Positions 1 through 8,095 of a DNA stretch of 64,000 bases are shown piece by piece. The position numbers were made by a program, and so were the translations under genes. Under the pieces are notes generated by a model. That model made no database searches and was not told where the DNA came from. It was given only the letters and a program-made list of their open reading frames with translations. This DNA is from DASZZZ01 sp036260375 (GTDB lineage: Bacteria; Actinomycetota; CADDZG01; WHSQ01), in contig DASZZZ010000068.1 of the NCBI GenBank assembly GCA_036260375.1, forward strand, positions 33,551-97,550. The letters are read 5' to 3'. Positions within the stretch are counted from its first letter, which is position 1; each line of letters starts with the position of its first letter.

Positions 1-347
1 TTGACGCGCTTGTCGATCTCGGCGCGGTCCTCCTTCGCCAGCTTGAGCCCGAACGCCATGTTCTCGTACACGCTCATGTGCGGGTAGAGGGCGTAGTTCT
101 GGAACACCATCGCGATGTCGCGGTCCTTGGGCGGCACGTCGTTGACGACCTTGTCGCCGATGCGGATCCGTCCGTCGGTGATCGCCTCGAGGCCGGCGAC
201 CATGCGCAGCGCCGTGGTCTTGCCGCAGCCCGACGGCCCGACGAGCACCATGAACTCGCCGTCCTGGATGTCGAGGTCCAGGTTGCGGACGGCGACGTTG
301 TCCTCGCCGTAGCGCTTCGTGACGTCTTCGAGGACTATCTCAGCCAC
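1..347 (-). CDS. ABC transporter ATP-binding subunit, MalK/UgpC type (3' part outside window)
   Basis: Only the first 115 codons are present; the gene runs off the left edge. The start is GTG at 347, chosen because AAGGGGG lies 5 nt upstream. The visible N-terminus has the Walker A motif GPSGCGKTT and the Q-loop MVFQNYALYPHMSV, followed by the FGLKLAK stretch. That combination is usual for ATPases that energise uptake of sugars, maltodextrins or glycerol-3-phosphate with an extracytoplasmic binding protein. The signature motif, Walker B and the regulatory C-terminal domain are not visible, so the substrate cannot be named. No partner permease lies to the right; any would be beyond the left edge. 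Confidence 0.88.
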   Translation of the reverse strand, partial: MAEIVLEDVTKRYGEDNVAVRNLDLDIQDGEFMVLVGPSGCGKTTALRMVAGLEAITDGRIRIGDKVVNDVPPKDRDIAMVFQNYALYPHMSVYENMAFGLKLAKEDRAEIDKRV

Positions 348-493
348 CTCGGCCCCCTTGTAGGCGGTTAGGGACGTGCTGGTTGACCTGCACTCTAACC
401 GCGTCGCGCCGCCCGCAAACGGGGGCCTCGGGCCGCGGGGGAACCCGGGGGCCGCGCCTCCGCGCGCCGGCACCGTCCGCCGCGCGCGGCGAC

Positions 494-682
494 CTACCCG
501 CCGCCCGCGCCTCCGCCGCCGCCGTAGTTGCGCGTCGACCACAGACGCGCCTCGGCGTTCTGTGCCTCGGCATCGCGGCCCGGCGGCGCCTGGCCCCAGT
601 TGCGCAGCGAGCGCGCGAGGCGCCACAGCCCGTAGGCGCCCGCGAGGCACACGACGCCGAACGCGATCCATCCCCAGTCCAC
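494..682 (-). CDS. small single-span membrane protein with Gly-rich tail
   Basis: 62 residues with a GTG start. An N-terminal hydrophobic helix (about residues 3-20) is followed by a basic stretch and a C-terminus that is almost all glycine (YGGGGGAGGG). Family not recognised. Codon use matches the neighbours. There is no Shine-Dalgarno sequence, but a TACGCT box lies 6 nt before the GTG, which fits a leaderless transcript. It lies alone between the thiolase and the ABC ATPase on the same strand. The function is unknown; a small envelope protein is the most that can be said. Confidence 0.55.
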   Translation of the reverse strand: MDWGWIAFGVVCLAGAYGLWRLARSLRNWGQAPPGRDAEAQNAEARLWSTRNYGGGGGAGGG

Positions 683-688
683 GACGCG

Positions 689-694
689 AGCGTA
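689..694 (-). promoter_or_regulatory. -10 box of a likely leaderless gene
   Basis: TACGCT on the minus strand, 6 nt before the GTG at 682. It fits the actinobacterial TANNNT consensus with transcription starting at the start codon. Confidence 0.4.
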
Positions 695-727
695 CGCCCG
701 CGCGCCGCCGTGCGCCAGGGACGTCGG

Positions 728-1888
728 CTACAGACGCTCCACGATCATCGCCATGCCCTGGCCCCCGCCGACGCACATCGTCTCGAGCCCGATCGTCTGG
801 TCGCGCGTCTCGAGGTCGTTGAGCAGCGTGCACAGGATGCGCGCGCCGGTCATGCCGTAGGGGTGGCCGAGCGCGATCGCGCCGCCGTGCGGGTTGACGA
901 CGTCGCCGAACGGGTCGAGGCCGAGCTCGCGGCAGACCGGGAGCACCTGCGCCGCGAACGCTTCGTTGATCTCGACGGTCTCGACGTCGTCGAGCGACAT
1001 GCCGGCCTGCTTGAGGACCTTGCGCACCGCCTCGATCGGGCCGAGGCCCATGACCTCCGGCGCGAGCGCGGAGACCGACGTCGCGACGATGCGCGCGCGC
1101 GGCGCGATGCCGAGCTGGCGGGCGCGCTCGTCGCTCATGACCACGGCGGCCGCGGCGCCGTCGTTGAGCGGGCACGAGTTGCCGGCCGTGACCGTCCCGC
1201 CCGGCTTGAACGCCGGCTCGAGCGCGGCGAGCTTTTCGAGCGTCGAGCTCGGGCGCGGACCGTCGTCGTGCTCGACGACGGTGCCGTCGTCCTTCGTGTA
1301 CGGCGAGATCTCGCGCGCGAAGAAGCCCGATCGCTGCGCCGCGACGGCGCGCTCCTGCGATCGCTGCGCGAACGCGTCCATGTCGTCGCGCGACACGCCG
1401 ACGCACTCGGCGACGTTCTCCGCGGTCATGCCCATCGGGATGTAGACGTTGGCGATCGGCGCATCGTCGCCGAACAGCTTCGGATGCAGCTCGTCGACGT
1501 CCTTGGGGTAGCCGTCGACCTGCGAGATCGACTCGACGCCCGCGGCGACGAACGCGTCGCCTTCGCCGGCCACGATCGCGTGGAATGCCATGCGCACGGT
1601 CTGGAGGCTCGACGCGCAGAAGCGGTTGACGGTCGTGCCCGGCACGTGCTCCGGGAGGCCGGCGAGGAGCGCGGCGCGCCGGCCGAGGTTCATGCCCTGC
1701 TTCTGCTCGGGGAACCCGCACCCGACCATGACGTCGACGATCTCGCCGCGGTCGAGCTCGGGGACCTTGGCCAGGGCCGCGTCAACCGCGAACGCGAGCA
1801 TGTCGTCCGGGCGCACGTCGAGGAGCGATCCCTTGCGAGCGCGGCCGATCGGCGTGCGGGCGGTCGAGACGATGACGGCTTGGGGCAT
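728..1888 (-). CDS. thiolase family protein (acetyl-CoA acyltransferase)
   Basis: 386 residues, the usual length for a type I/II thiolase. It condenses or thiolytically cleaves acyl-CoA, as in fatty acid beta-oxidation or acetoacetyl-CoA metabolism. The nucleophile is Cys91 in NRFCASSLQ. The C-terminal active-site blocks are HGGAIALGHPYGMTGAR (His) and CVGGGQG (second Cys), so all catalytic residues are present. The ATG start has GAGGAG 8 nt upstream. A TAGGCT -10-like box overlaps the stop codon of the upstream lipoprotein gene at 1921-1926, which would give a leader of about 27 nt. No beta-oxidation partner is adjacent, so substrate chain length is open. Confidence 0.93.
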   Translation of the reverse strand: MPQAVIVSTARTPIGRARKGSLLDVRPDDMLAFAVDAALAKVPELDRGEIVDVMVGCGFPEQKQGMNLGRRAALLAGLPEHVPGTTVNRFCASSLQTVRMAFHAIVAGEGDAFVAAGVESISQVDGYPKDVDELHPKLFGDDAPIANVYIPMGMTAENVAECVGVSRDDMDAFAQRSQERAVAAQRSGFFAREISPYTKDDGTVVEHDDGPRPSSTLEKLAALEPAFKPGGTVTAGNSCPLNDGAAAAVVMSDERARQLGIAPRARIVATSVSALAPEVMGLGPIEAVRKVLKQAGMSLDDVETVEINEAFAAQVLPVCRELGLDPFGDVVNPHGGAIALGHPYGMTGARILCTLLNDLETRDQTIGLETMCVGGGQGMAMIVERL

Positions 1889-1923
1889 GTCCGGCTCCTC
1901 GGAACGGCGGCGAAGCGTCCAGC

Positions 1924-3492
1924 CTACGTCCCGGCGCGCCGGCCCCCGCGCGCGCACGGCGACGCCCCGGCTCGCACGCGTACGGTCGCCCCCGCGCGCA
2001 CGTGCACGCAGTCGGCGCCGCCTCCGGGCCACTCGACGCGCACGCGCGCCGCGCGCGCCCCGGCGAGGCCGAGATGGACGAGGCTCGCGTCGGACTGCGA
2101 CCGGAACGTGACGCCGTCGGTGACCTCGCGGCGGTAGCGCATGCGCCCCGCACGGACGACGAGGCGCGCGCCGTAGCCCCACGGGTTGGCGCGCGGCCCC
2201 GACAGCGCGACGCGCGCCCACGTCTGCGCCCGCGAGCGGTTCGCGAGCAGGGTCGCGCGCGCGTTCGCCGCCGCCCAGCCGTTCGTCACGAGCACGTCGA
2301 CGCGCCCGTCGCCGTCGAAGTCCGCGACCGACACGGAGTCGGTGTCGCCCCCGAGCGCGGCGCGGTACGACCACCCGCCGACGCGCTCGAAGCTGCCCCC
2401 GTCGTTGCGCAGCAGGAGCTCGGGCCGGTCGCGCACCCGGATCGCGGCGTCGTCGGGAGGCAGCAGCCTCTCCGGGATGCCCTGCGCGACGACGACGTCG
2501 AGGTCGGCGTCGTTGTCCGCGTCGAGCCACGCGCTCGTGCGGCCCTGCGCGAGCCTCATGCGATGGACGACCTCGAACCGGCCGGCGCGGTTGCGCGCGA
2601 CGACCGCGCCGCGCTCGCCGACGAGGTGCACGTCGGTCCACCCGTCGCCGTCGAAGTCGCCCCATGCGGCCGACGACCACGGACGCGCGGTCGCCACTCC
2701 GAGCGGTGCGCGCCGGAAGCGGTCTCCGTCGTTGACGTACGCGATCGGCGCGCGGTCGCCGTACTGCAGCGCGAGGAGGTCGGGGTCGCCGTCGCGGTCC
2801 CAGTCCGACCACGACGACGAGATGGTGCTCGTGCCGCGCGCGAGGCCCCAGTCGACGCGCCGGAATCGGCCGCCGTCGTTGCGCAGCAGCGCGTCGGGAT
2901 GGCCGGGGCGCCGCTTGTTGCCGACGAACAGGTCGAGGTCGCCGTCGCCGTCGAAGTCGAGCCAGTTGGTCGAGCGCCCGCGACCGAACTTGTCGCGCGC
3001 GCCGCGCCGCTTGGCCTCGTTGAGGAGCCGTCCGCCGCGCTGGACCGCGAGGTAGTTCGGCCCCGCCGCGGTGCCCTCGAGCGCGCCGCGCGTGCAGTAG
3101 AGGTCGGGGCGACCGTCGCCGTTCGCCTCGCCCCACGCGCAGCCGTGCCGGTCGAACTGGTCGACGACGTCACCGGCCCCCGCCGCGGGACGGAACCGCC
3201 GGCCGTCGTTCTCGAACAGCAGCGCGTGCGCGAAGTGGCGCCCGAGCATGAGGTCGGGATCGAGGTCGCGGTCGTAGTCGCCCCACGCCGCTCCCCACAT
3301 GCCAGAGTCCTTGTCCTGCGCGACGCCGGCGGCGGCGGTGACGTCCGTGAAGCGGACCGCGGGCCGGCGCGCGGGGGCGCCGCCGGAGCGGTCGCGGGGC
3401 GCGGACTCGTCGCACGCGGTGACGGCTGCGGCGAGTGCCGTCAGCGCGGCGGCGAGCGCGCGGTGACGGCGGCGGGGTCGGGCGGCGGGCAC
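1924..3492 (-). CDS. FG-GAP/VCBS repeat lipoprotein with ASPIC/UnbV-type C-terminus
   Basis: 522 residues. A basic N-terminus, a hydrophobic segment and the lipobox-like end TAVTAC-type (TALAAAVTAC) mark an exported lipoprotein. The body carries repeated calcium-binding-like DxDxDGxxD blocks (for example DFDGDGDLDLFVGN, DWDRDGDPDLLAL, DFDGDGWTDVHLV, DFDGDGRVDVLVTNG), as in integrin-like FG-GAP beta-propellers. The C-terminal 100 residues (GYGARLVVRAGRMRYRREV, then VRVEWPGGGADCV) match the ASPIC/UnbV module found in CRTAC1-like proteins. It is probably a surface binding or adhesion propeller. The GTG start has no SD but follows TAGTCT by 6 nt. Confidence 0.85.
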   Translation of the reverse strand: MPAARPRRRHRALAAALTALAAAVTACDESAPRDRSGGAPARRPAVRFTDVTAAAGVAQDKDSGMWGAAWGDYDRDLDPDLMLGRHFAHALLFENDGRRFRPAAGAGDVVDQFDRHGCAWGEANGDGRPDLYCTRGALEGTAAGPNYLAVQRGGRLLNEAKRRGARDKFGRGRSTNWLDFDGDGDLDLFVGNKRRPGHPDALLRNDGGRFRRVDWGLARGTSTISSSWSDWDRDGDPDLLALQYGDRAPIAYVNDGDRFRRAPLGVATARPWSSAAWGDFDGDGWTDVHLVGERGAVVARNRAGRFEVVHRMRLAQGRTSAWLDADNDADLDVVVAQGIPERLLPPDDAAIRVRDRPELLLRNDGGSFERVGGWSYRAALGGDTDSVSVADFDGDGRVDVLVTNGWAAANARATLLANRSRAQTWARVALSGPRANPWGYGARLVVRAGRMRYRREVTDGVTFRSQSDASLVHLGLAGARAARVRVEWPGGGADCVHVRAGATVRVRAGASPCARGGRRAGT

Positions 3493-3498
3493 GCCGGG

Positions 3499-3504
3499 AG
3501 ACTA
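3499..3504 (-). promoter_or_regulatory. -10 box of a likely leaderless gene
   Basis: TAGTCT on the minus strand, 6 nt before the GTG at 3492 of the FG-GAP lipoprotein. No Shine-Dalgarno sequence is present. Confidence 0.45.
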
Positions 3505-3553
3505 ACGGGCGGCGGCGAGCCCTCCGCGGTCCCCGCGTGCGCGCGCGGGATGC

Positions 3554-3559
3554 GATAGT
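3554..3559 (+). promoter_or_regulatory. -10-like box of a likely leaderless gene
   Basis: GATAGT, 6 nt before the ATG at 3566 of pepT. It departs from TANNNT at the first base but has the same spacing as the other candidates in this window. Confidence 0.35.
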
Positions 3560-3565
3560 CGTGCG

Positions 3566-4849
3566 ATGACCGGCCCTCCGTCCGACGGCTTCGCCTCGCC
3601 GCTGGCGCGCGAGCTCGCGCCCGAGGCGCTCGAGCGTCTGCTCCGCTACGTCGTGATCGACACGCAGGCCGACCCCTCGTCCGACTCGCAGCCGAGCACC
3701 GCGAAGCAGCTCGAGCTGTCGCGCATGCTCGCCGACGAGCTTCGTGCGATCGGCGCGCGCGACGTCGACCTCGACCGGCACGGCTACGTCTTCGCGACGG
3801 TCCCCGCCACGACGACGCGCACCGTGCCGGCGTTCGGGCTGCTCGCCCACGTCGACACGAGCCCGGACGCCACGGGGGCCGGGGTGCGTCCGCAGGTCGT
3901 GCGCTACGACGGCGGAGACGTCGTGCTGCCGGGAGACCCGTCGCAGGTGCTGCGGCCCGACGACATGACCGAGCTGCGCGAGCACCGCGGCCACGACATC
4001 GTGACGACCGACGGCACGACGCTGCTCGGCGCAGACGACAAGGCCGGCGTCGCCGAGATCATGACGGCCGCGGCGTACCTCTTGCGGCACCCGGAGATCG
4101 AGCACGGCGACGTGCGCATCGCGTTCACCGTCGACGAGGAGATCGGCCGCGGCGTGCGGCACTTCGACATCGAGCGCTTCGGCGCGATCGCGGCGTACAC
4201 CGTCGACGGCTCGTCGGCCGGGGAGATCGAGGCCGAGACGTTCCACGCGTGCGGCATCGAGGTCGTGATCCACGGCCACGTCGTCCACCCGGGGCTCGCG
4301 AAGGGGCGCATGGTCAACGCCGTCAAGCTCGCCGCCGCACTGGTGGACGCGCTGCCGAAGGACTCGATGTCGCCGGAGACGGCCGAGGGGCGCGACGGTT
4401 TCCTGCATCCGATGCTCGTCGAGGGCAGCGCGCAGCGCTGCACGATCACGATGATCGCGCGCGACTTCGAGCGCCCCAAGCTCGACGACTACGTCGAGCA
4501 CCTACGCGGCCTCGCACGCGCGCTCGAGGAGCGCGAGCCGCGCGCGCGCGTCACCGTCGACGTCACCGAGCAGTACCGGAACATGTGGGACTACCTGCGG
4601 GACGCGCCCGAGGTCGTCGCGCGCGCCGAGGAGGCGATAAGGCGCGCCGGGCTCGAGCCGCGGCGTGCGTCGGCGCGCGGCGGCACCGACGGAGCGTTGC
4701 TCAGCGCGCGCGGGCTGCCGACGCCGAACATCTTCACGGGCGGCCACGCGTACCACAGCGTGCGCGAGTGGATCTGCGTGCACGACATGGGGGCCGCGGC
4801 CGCGACGCTCGTGCACCTCGCACGAGTGTGGGCGGAGGACGCGCCCTAG
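3566..4849 (+). CDS. pepT: peptidase T (tripeptide aminopeptidase)
   Basis: 427 residues, a little over the usual 410. It is a cytoplasmic M20 di-zinc peptidase releasing N-terminal residues from tripeptides. Visible metal and catalytic residues are His95 and Asp97 in LLAHVDTSPD, the bridging Asp157 in LLGADDKAG, Glu191-Glu192 in VDEEIGRG, an Asp in YTVDGSSAGEIE and the C-terminal His in FTGGHAYHSVREW. The last block and the GADDKAG motif separate PepT from DapE/ArgE relatives. The gene stands alone between divergent and convergent neighbours. Its TAG stop overlaps the stop of the phosphatase gene on the other strand by 4 bp (CTAG). Confidence 0.93.
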   Translation: MTGPPSDGFASPLARELAPEALERLLRYVVIDTQADPSSDSQPSTAKQLELSRMLADELRAIGARDVDLDRHGYVFATVPATTTRTVPAFGLLAHVDTSPDATGAGVRPQVVRYDGGDVVLPGDPSQVLRPDDMTELREHRGHDIVTTDGTTLLGADDKAGVAEIMTAAAYLLRHPEIEHGDVRIAFTVDEEIGRGVRHFDIERFGAIAAYTVDGSSAGEIEAETFHACGIEVVIHGHVVHPGLAKGRMVNAVKLAAALVDALPKDSMSPETAEGRDGFLHPMLVEGSAQRCTITMIARDFERPKLDDYVEHLRGLARALEEREPRARVTVDVTEQYRNMWDYLRDAPEVVARAEEAIRRAGLEPRRASARGGTDGALLSARGLPTPNIFTGGHAYHSVREWICVHDMGAAAATLVHLARVWAEDAP

Positions 4850-5403
4850 AGATCGAAGAGGCGGCCGACGAGACGGTCGCACAGCGTGCCCACGCGCGCC
4901 GCGGTGTCGCGGTGGACCTGCGCGGTGCGTCCGATGGGATCGGCGACCTCTTCGCCGCCCACGCGGCGAACCATCCGGCGGCGCGCGTGCGCGGCACGCA
5001 CCAGGGCGCGAGCGCGCGCGACCGGCTCGCGTTCGGCCGGCTCTGCCACGCCGTCGAGCAGCTCGACGAGCTCGACGAGGCCGAAGACGCGCTCGGGGGC
5101 GGCGCCCCCTTCGACGACCGCCGCGGCGGCGTGCGCGAGCTCGAACCCCACGACGAGGTCGGCGCGCTCGAGCCCCGCGCCCTGGACGCCGCGCGACCGG
5201 TGCGCGGAGAGGTCGACGCCGAGCTCGGCCATCGCCGCGACGGTGTGGCGCGGCGACGGCGCGCCGTCGATCCCGAGCGTCCCGGCCGACGACACGTCGA
5301 CGGGCGCGCCGGCGGCCGCGGCGCGCACGAACGCCTCCGCCATCGCGCTGCGGCATTGATTGCCGGTGCACACGAACACGATGGCGAAGCGCTCGGGGCT
5401 CAT
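4846..5403 (-). CDS. low-molecular-weight protein tyrosine phosphatase (Wzb-like)
   Basis: 185 residues. The N-terminal phosphate loop VCTGNQCRS gives the CX5R signature with Cys12 and Arg18, followed by SAMAEAF. The general-acid Asp lies in ADPIGRT near the C-terminus. Enzymes of this family dephosphorylate tyrosine, and in polysaccharide loci they reverse BY-kinase autophosphorylation. The BY-kinase at 24247-25935 is the obvious substrate in this locus (inference). The start ATG overlaps the TGA of the upstream DUF4012 gene (ATGA), so translation is probably coupled. Arsenate reductase is the alternative reading of this fold, but there is no ars gene nearby. It is slightly longer than the usual 150-165 residues. 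Confidence 0.87.
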   Translation of the reverse strand: MSPERFAIVFVCTGNQCRSAMAEAFVRAAAAGAPVDVSSAGTLGIDGAPSPRHTVAAMAELGVDLSAHRSRGVQGAGLERADLVVGFELAHAAAAVVEGGAAPERVFGLVELVELLDGVAEPAEREPVARARALVRAAHARRRMVRRVGGEEVADPIGRTAQVHRDTAARVGTLCDRLVGRLFDL

Positions 5404-7304
5404 CGGCGCACGAGCTCGACGGCCGCGGTCCTCGGCTCGTCGAGCACGCCGGAGAGCTCGAAGCCCCGCTCGGTCACCACGCCGGCGTCGCCGGCGACCT
5501 CGAGCCCGTGTCCGTCGGGCGGCGCGATCGTCAGCTCGAACTGGTCGACGTGGACGGTCGCCTGCGGGAACAGGGTCAGCTCGAAGCGGCGCGCGTCGTC
5601 GCCGGCGGGGACGCGGTAGGCGAGGCGCACGTCGCGTGTGCGGCCCGGCGGGACGTGGACGAGCCCGAACCGCAGCGGATGCTCGTCGTCGCGCCCCGGG
5701 AGCGCGTAGCGTCGCCGGCCCTCGATCTCCAGCCGTCCGCCGCGCGCGCCCTCGGGCAGCAGGAAGTACACGAACGCGCGGTCGACGCCGACGAGGCCCG
5801 GCGCGCGCCCGAGAAGGATCGACGGGGGCCCGGTAGGCGCGTTGCTCTTGAGCGTCACGGTCGTGACGACCTCGGCGTCGCCGTCGGCCTCGAGCGCGAC
5901 GTGCGTCTCGATGCGCCGGAACATGAAGTAGTCGACCTTGTTGGGCAGCGCGCTGTTCTGGAACACCATCTGCACCTGCGGGCCGGCCGACTCGTAGTCG
6001 CCGTCGGCGTCGAGTGCGGCGAGCGCGGCGCGGCCCCCGCCGTCGCGCGCGTAGACCTTGAAGTGCTGTCCGCGCACCGCATCCCCGAGGGCGCGCCCGA
6101 GCTCGGCCGCGTCGACGCCTCCACTTCCGAGGCGGGTCCAGAAGTCGCGCACGAGCCCGGCGAGGAAGCGGTGTTGCGTGCGTTGGTCCTCGAAGTCGAG
6201 GTAGATGTCGCGCATGAGGACCTCGGCGCCGTTGTCGGGACCGACGCGCGTGTCGAAGCCCGGGCTCGACACGGGCCCGATCGCGGCGGTCAGGCGGGTG
6301 AGGGCGACGGGATCCATCGCGACGACGCCGTCGAGCGTCTCGCCCGCGAGCTGGTCGTACATGTCGAGCAGGACCTCGGACGTGACCGGGAAGTTGGGGG
6401 AGTAGTTCACCTGGCGCGGGTCGCGGAGCGAGCTCGACGGGCCCCACGTGCGACGGAACCACTGCGGCGCGTCGATGCCCTTGGCGGGGCCGAGCGCGAC
6501 GAGGTTTCGGATCGACGACACGCGGGCGAGCCGCAGCCGTCCGTCGTAGGCCTCGAGGATGCCGTACATGCCGATGAAGCCCCCGCCGCCGCGCGCCTCG
6601 CTGGGCGTCTGGAACGCGAGCAGGTAGCGGCGCGTGGTGTCCTCGCCGAGCAGGCCCGGCAGGGCGTCGACCAGCACGGTGCCGCGGCGCGCCGTCGCGC
6701 GCGCATCGGCGAGCCGGCGCCCCGCCGCGGCGCGCGCGTCGCGCACGAGACCGAGCCGCGGCGCCGGGCTGCCGGCGACGACGTCGGCGGCGCGCTCGAG
6801 CAGCGCGGCCGCGTCGTGCACGTAGGGCCGCAGCGTCGCGAGCGCGTCGAAGTCGACACGCCCGGCCCGGTACAGAGCCGCGGCGAGACCGCCGCCGCCC
6901 CCGACCTCCGCGGCCCCGTCGGTCGCGGCTACGCCGGCGCGCGCCGACAACGCCGACGCCGTCGCGAGCGCGCGCACGGCGTCGGCGTCGCGCGCCAGCG
7001 GCGGCACGACGCCGGCGAGCGCGTAGGCGGGATGGCGCGTGAGCGACTCGGCCCCCTGCGCGGCGTCGAGCGCGTCGTCGAACGCGGCCGCCGCGGCCCG
7101 GACGCGCGCGCCGGACAGCTCGTCGCGCCCGCGCTCGAGCGCGGCGCGCGCGTCGTCGAGCGAGGCGGGCAGGCGCCACGCCACGTAGAGGCCGTCGGCG
7201 ACGAGCGCCACGAGCGCGACCGCCGCCGCGAGCCACAGGGCGCGCCGGGCGCGCTGCGCGGGCGTGCGCGGGGTTCCGGGGGCCGGGTGCGGCGCGCGCG
7301 TCAC
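5400..7304 (-). CDS. DUF4012 domain membrane protein
   Basis: About 634 residues. The N-terminus has one transmembrane helix (LWLAAAVALVALVADGLYVAW) followed by a helical, Ala-rich region, then the conserved DUF4012 core with QTPSEARGGGGFIGMYGIL, the NYSPNFPVTSEVLLDMYD block and NSALPNKVDYFMFR. DUF4012 proteins are common beside exopolysaccharide genes in Gram-positive bacteria, but no biochemical role is established. Most of the protein should lie outside the membrane. The start is unsure: GTG at 7304 is given; TTG at 7319 is in frame but abuts the upstream terminator hairpin. Neither has a good SD. It is co-transcribed with the tyrosine phosphatase through a 4-nt overlap. Confidence 0.85.
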   Translation of the reverse strand: MTRAPHPAPGTPRTPAQRARRALWLAAAVALVALVADGLYVAWRLPASLDDARAALERGRDELSGARVRAAAAAFDDALDAAQGAESLTRHPAYALAGVVPPLARDADAVRALATASALSARAGVAATDGAAEVGGGGGLAAALYRAGRVDFDALATLRPYVHDAAALLERAADVVAGSPAPRLGLVRDARAAAGRRLADARATARRGTVLVDALPGLLGEDTTRRYLLAFQTPSEARGGGGFIGMYGILEAYDGRLRLARVSSIRNLVALGPAKGIDAPQWFRRTWGPSSSLRDPRQVNYSPNFPVTSEVLLDMYDQLAGETLDGVVAMDPVALTRLTAAIGPVSSPGFDTRVGPDNGAEVLMRDIYLDFEDQRTQHRFLAGLVRDFWTRLGSGGVDAAELGRALGDAVRGQHFKVYARDGGGRAALAALDADGDYESAGPQVQMVFQNSALPNKVDYFMFRRIETHVALEADGDAEVVTTVTLKSNAPTGPPSILLGRAPGLVGVDRAFVYFLLPEGARGGRLEIEGRRRYALPGRDDEHPLRFGLVHVPPGRTRDVRLAYRVPAGDDARRFELTLFPQATVHVDQFELTIAPPDGHGLEVAGDAGVVTERGFELSGVLDEPRTAAVELVRR

Positions 7305-7320
7305 GGGGCGGACGCGCAAG

Positions 7321-7344
7321 AGGCCCGCCGTTCGCGGCGGGCCT
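7321..7344 (-). terminator. hairpin terminator, perfect 10-bp stem with tetraloop
   Basis: AGGCCCGCCG and CGGCGGGCCT pair perfectly around a 4-nt loop (TTCG on plus, CGAA on minus). It sits 20 nt past the stop of the small secreted protein gene. There is no T-tract, as is usual at this G+C content. Confidence 0.75.
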
Positions 7345-7364
7345 CCGCTGTCAGCAGAAGTGCG

Positions 7365-7772
7365 CTACTCGTCGTCGCTCGGCCGGACCTTGATGATCGG
7401 CGAACGGTCGCCCTGGCACTTGATGGTGTGCGCGTAGCCCTGGTAGAACTTCGGGCCGATCTCGGCCGTGTAGCGGCCCTTGGGGTTGTCCTTCGGGATG
7501 CGCCAGTTGCCCGAGCGCCCGGTACGGTCGCGGCCCACGAGCCGGCGGTCGCCGTCGCGCTGCAGCTTGTAGAGGCGCACGTTGCGGCCACGGACGCACT
7601 TGCGCTTGACCGACGACACGTCGCCGTAGAACTCGTGGCGGTAGTGGATCGACAGCGTGGACGAGACCTTCTTGACGTGCGTGGCGCTCGCGAGCTCACC
7701 GCCGCCCAGCAGCATCGCCCCCGCGACCGCGGTCGCGGTCAGCGCTCTCGCCATCGTGGTTCGCTTCGTCAC
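7365..7772 (-). CDS. small secreted protein, family not recognised
   Basis: 135 residues from GTG at 7772, chosen because AGGGGG lies 6 nt upstream; the frame is open further 5' but without an SD. The N-terminus is a signal peptide (MARALTATAVAGAMLLGGG) with a likely cut after ELASA. The mature part of about 100 residues contains two cysteines (KRKCVRG and TIKCQGD), which may form a disulfide. A pattern of basic and aromatic residues (RNVRLYKLQRDGDRRLVGRD, NWRIPKDNPKGRYTAEI) suggests a small beta-sandwich. No enzyme motif is visible. It is followed by its own terminator, so it is probably monocistronic. Confidence 0.78.
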   Translation of the reverse strand: MTKRTTMARALTATAVAGAMLLGGGELASATHVKKVSSTLSIHYRHEFYGDVSSVKRKCVRGRNVRLYKLQRDGDRRLVGRDRTGRSGNWRIPKDNPKGRYTAEIGPKFYQGYAHTIKCQGDRSPIIKVRPSDDE

Positions 7773-8095
7773 GAGCACCCCCTGGTGGGATCGGGCGTGG
7801 TCCGGCGGCGAGCCGCACGCCGTGCGCACACGGTGTGCGCGGCCGCTCGGTCGGCTCGTCCGCAGGAGCATCCCACGGGGGCTCCCGCGGTGTCAACGAC
7901 GGTTACGCGCAGGTAATTGCTGGCTGGCGCTCGTCCCGGTCGTGTTCCATACCGGGCCATTTGCCGCGTCGTGGTTCCTTCGGTCGGCTCGTTCCGGTAG
8001 ATTGCGTGCGGCGGAACCGTTGTCGCCGGTTACCCCCCAACCGCGGGGTCCGGCGCGTTCGCACGGCACGCGCACGGCCCCGAGCGAGACCGAGG
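7773..8095. promoter_or_regulatory. 323-bp divergent intergenic region at the polysaccharide locus
   Basis: No gene seen. It separates the minus-strand secreted protein (start 7772) from the plus-strand sugar transferase (start 8096). It holds the adjacent palindromes at 7815-7840 near the left side, a less GC-rich middle, and a -10-like TAGATT at 7998-8003. The last would give the sugar transferase a leader of about 85 nt. This is one of the few places where promoters for the upstream end of the polysaccharide genes could lie. Confidence 0.5.
7815..7840. promoter_or_regulatory. paired palindromes, possible operator
   Basis: GCACG-C-CGTGC (7815-7825) is directly followed, sharing two bases, by GCGCACAC-G-GTGTGCGC (7824-7840), with perfect 8-bp arms. 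They lie about 45-70 nt upstream of the minus-strand GTG at 7772, where a repressor or activator dimer could bind. No regulator gene is adjacent. Confidence 0.4.

Noticed and set aside
728..3136. 802-codon open frame across the thiolase and FG-GAP genes
   Set aside because: Only its last 386 codons are the thiolase; the remainder is an Arg-rich out-of-frame reading of the FG-GAP gene, as is usual at this G+C.
4665..7916. 1083-codon plus-strand open frame
   Set aside because: Antisense to the phosphatase and DUF4012 genes, Arg/Ala/Gly-rich, with no domain or SD.
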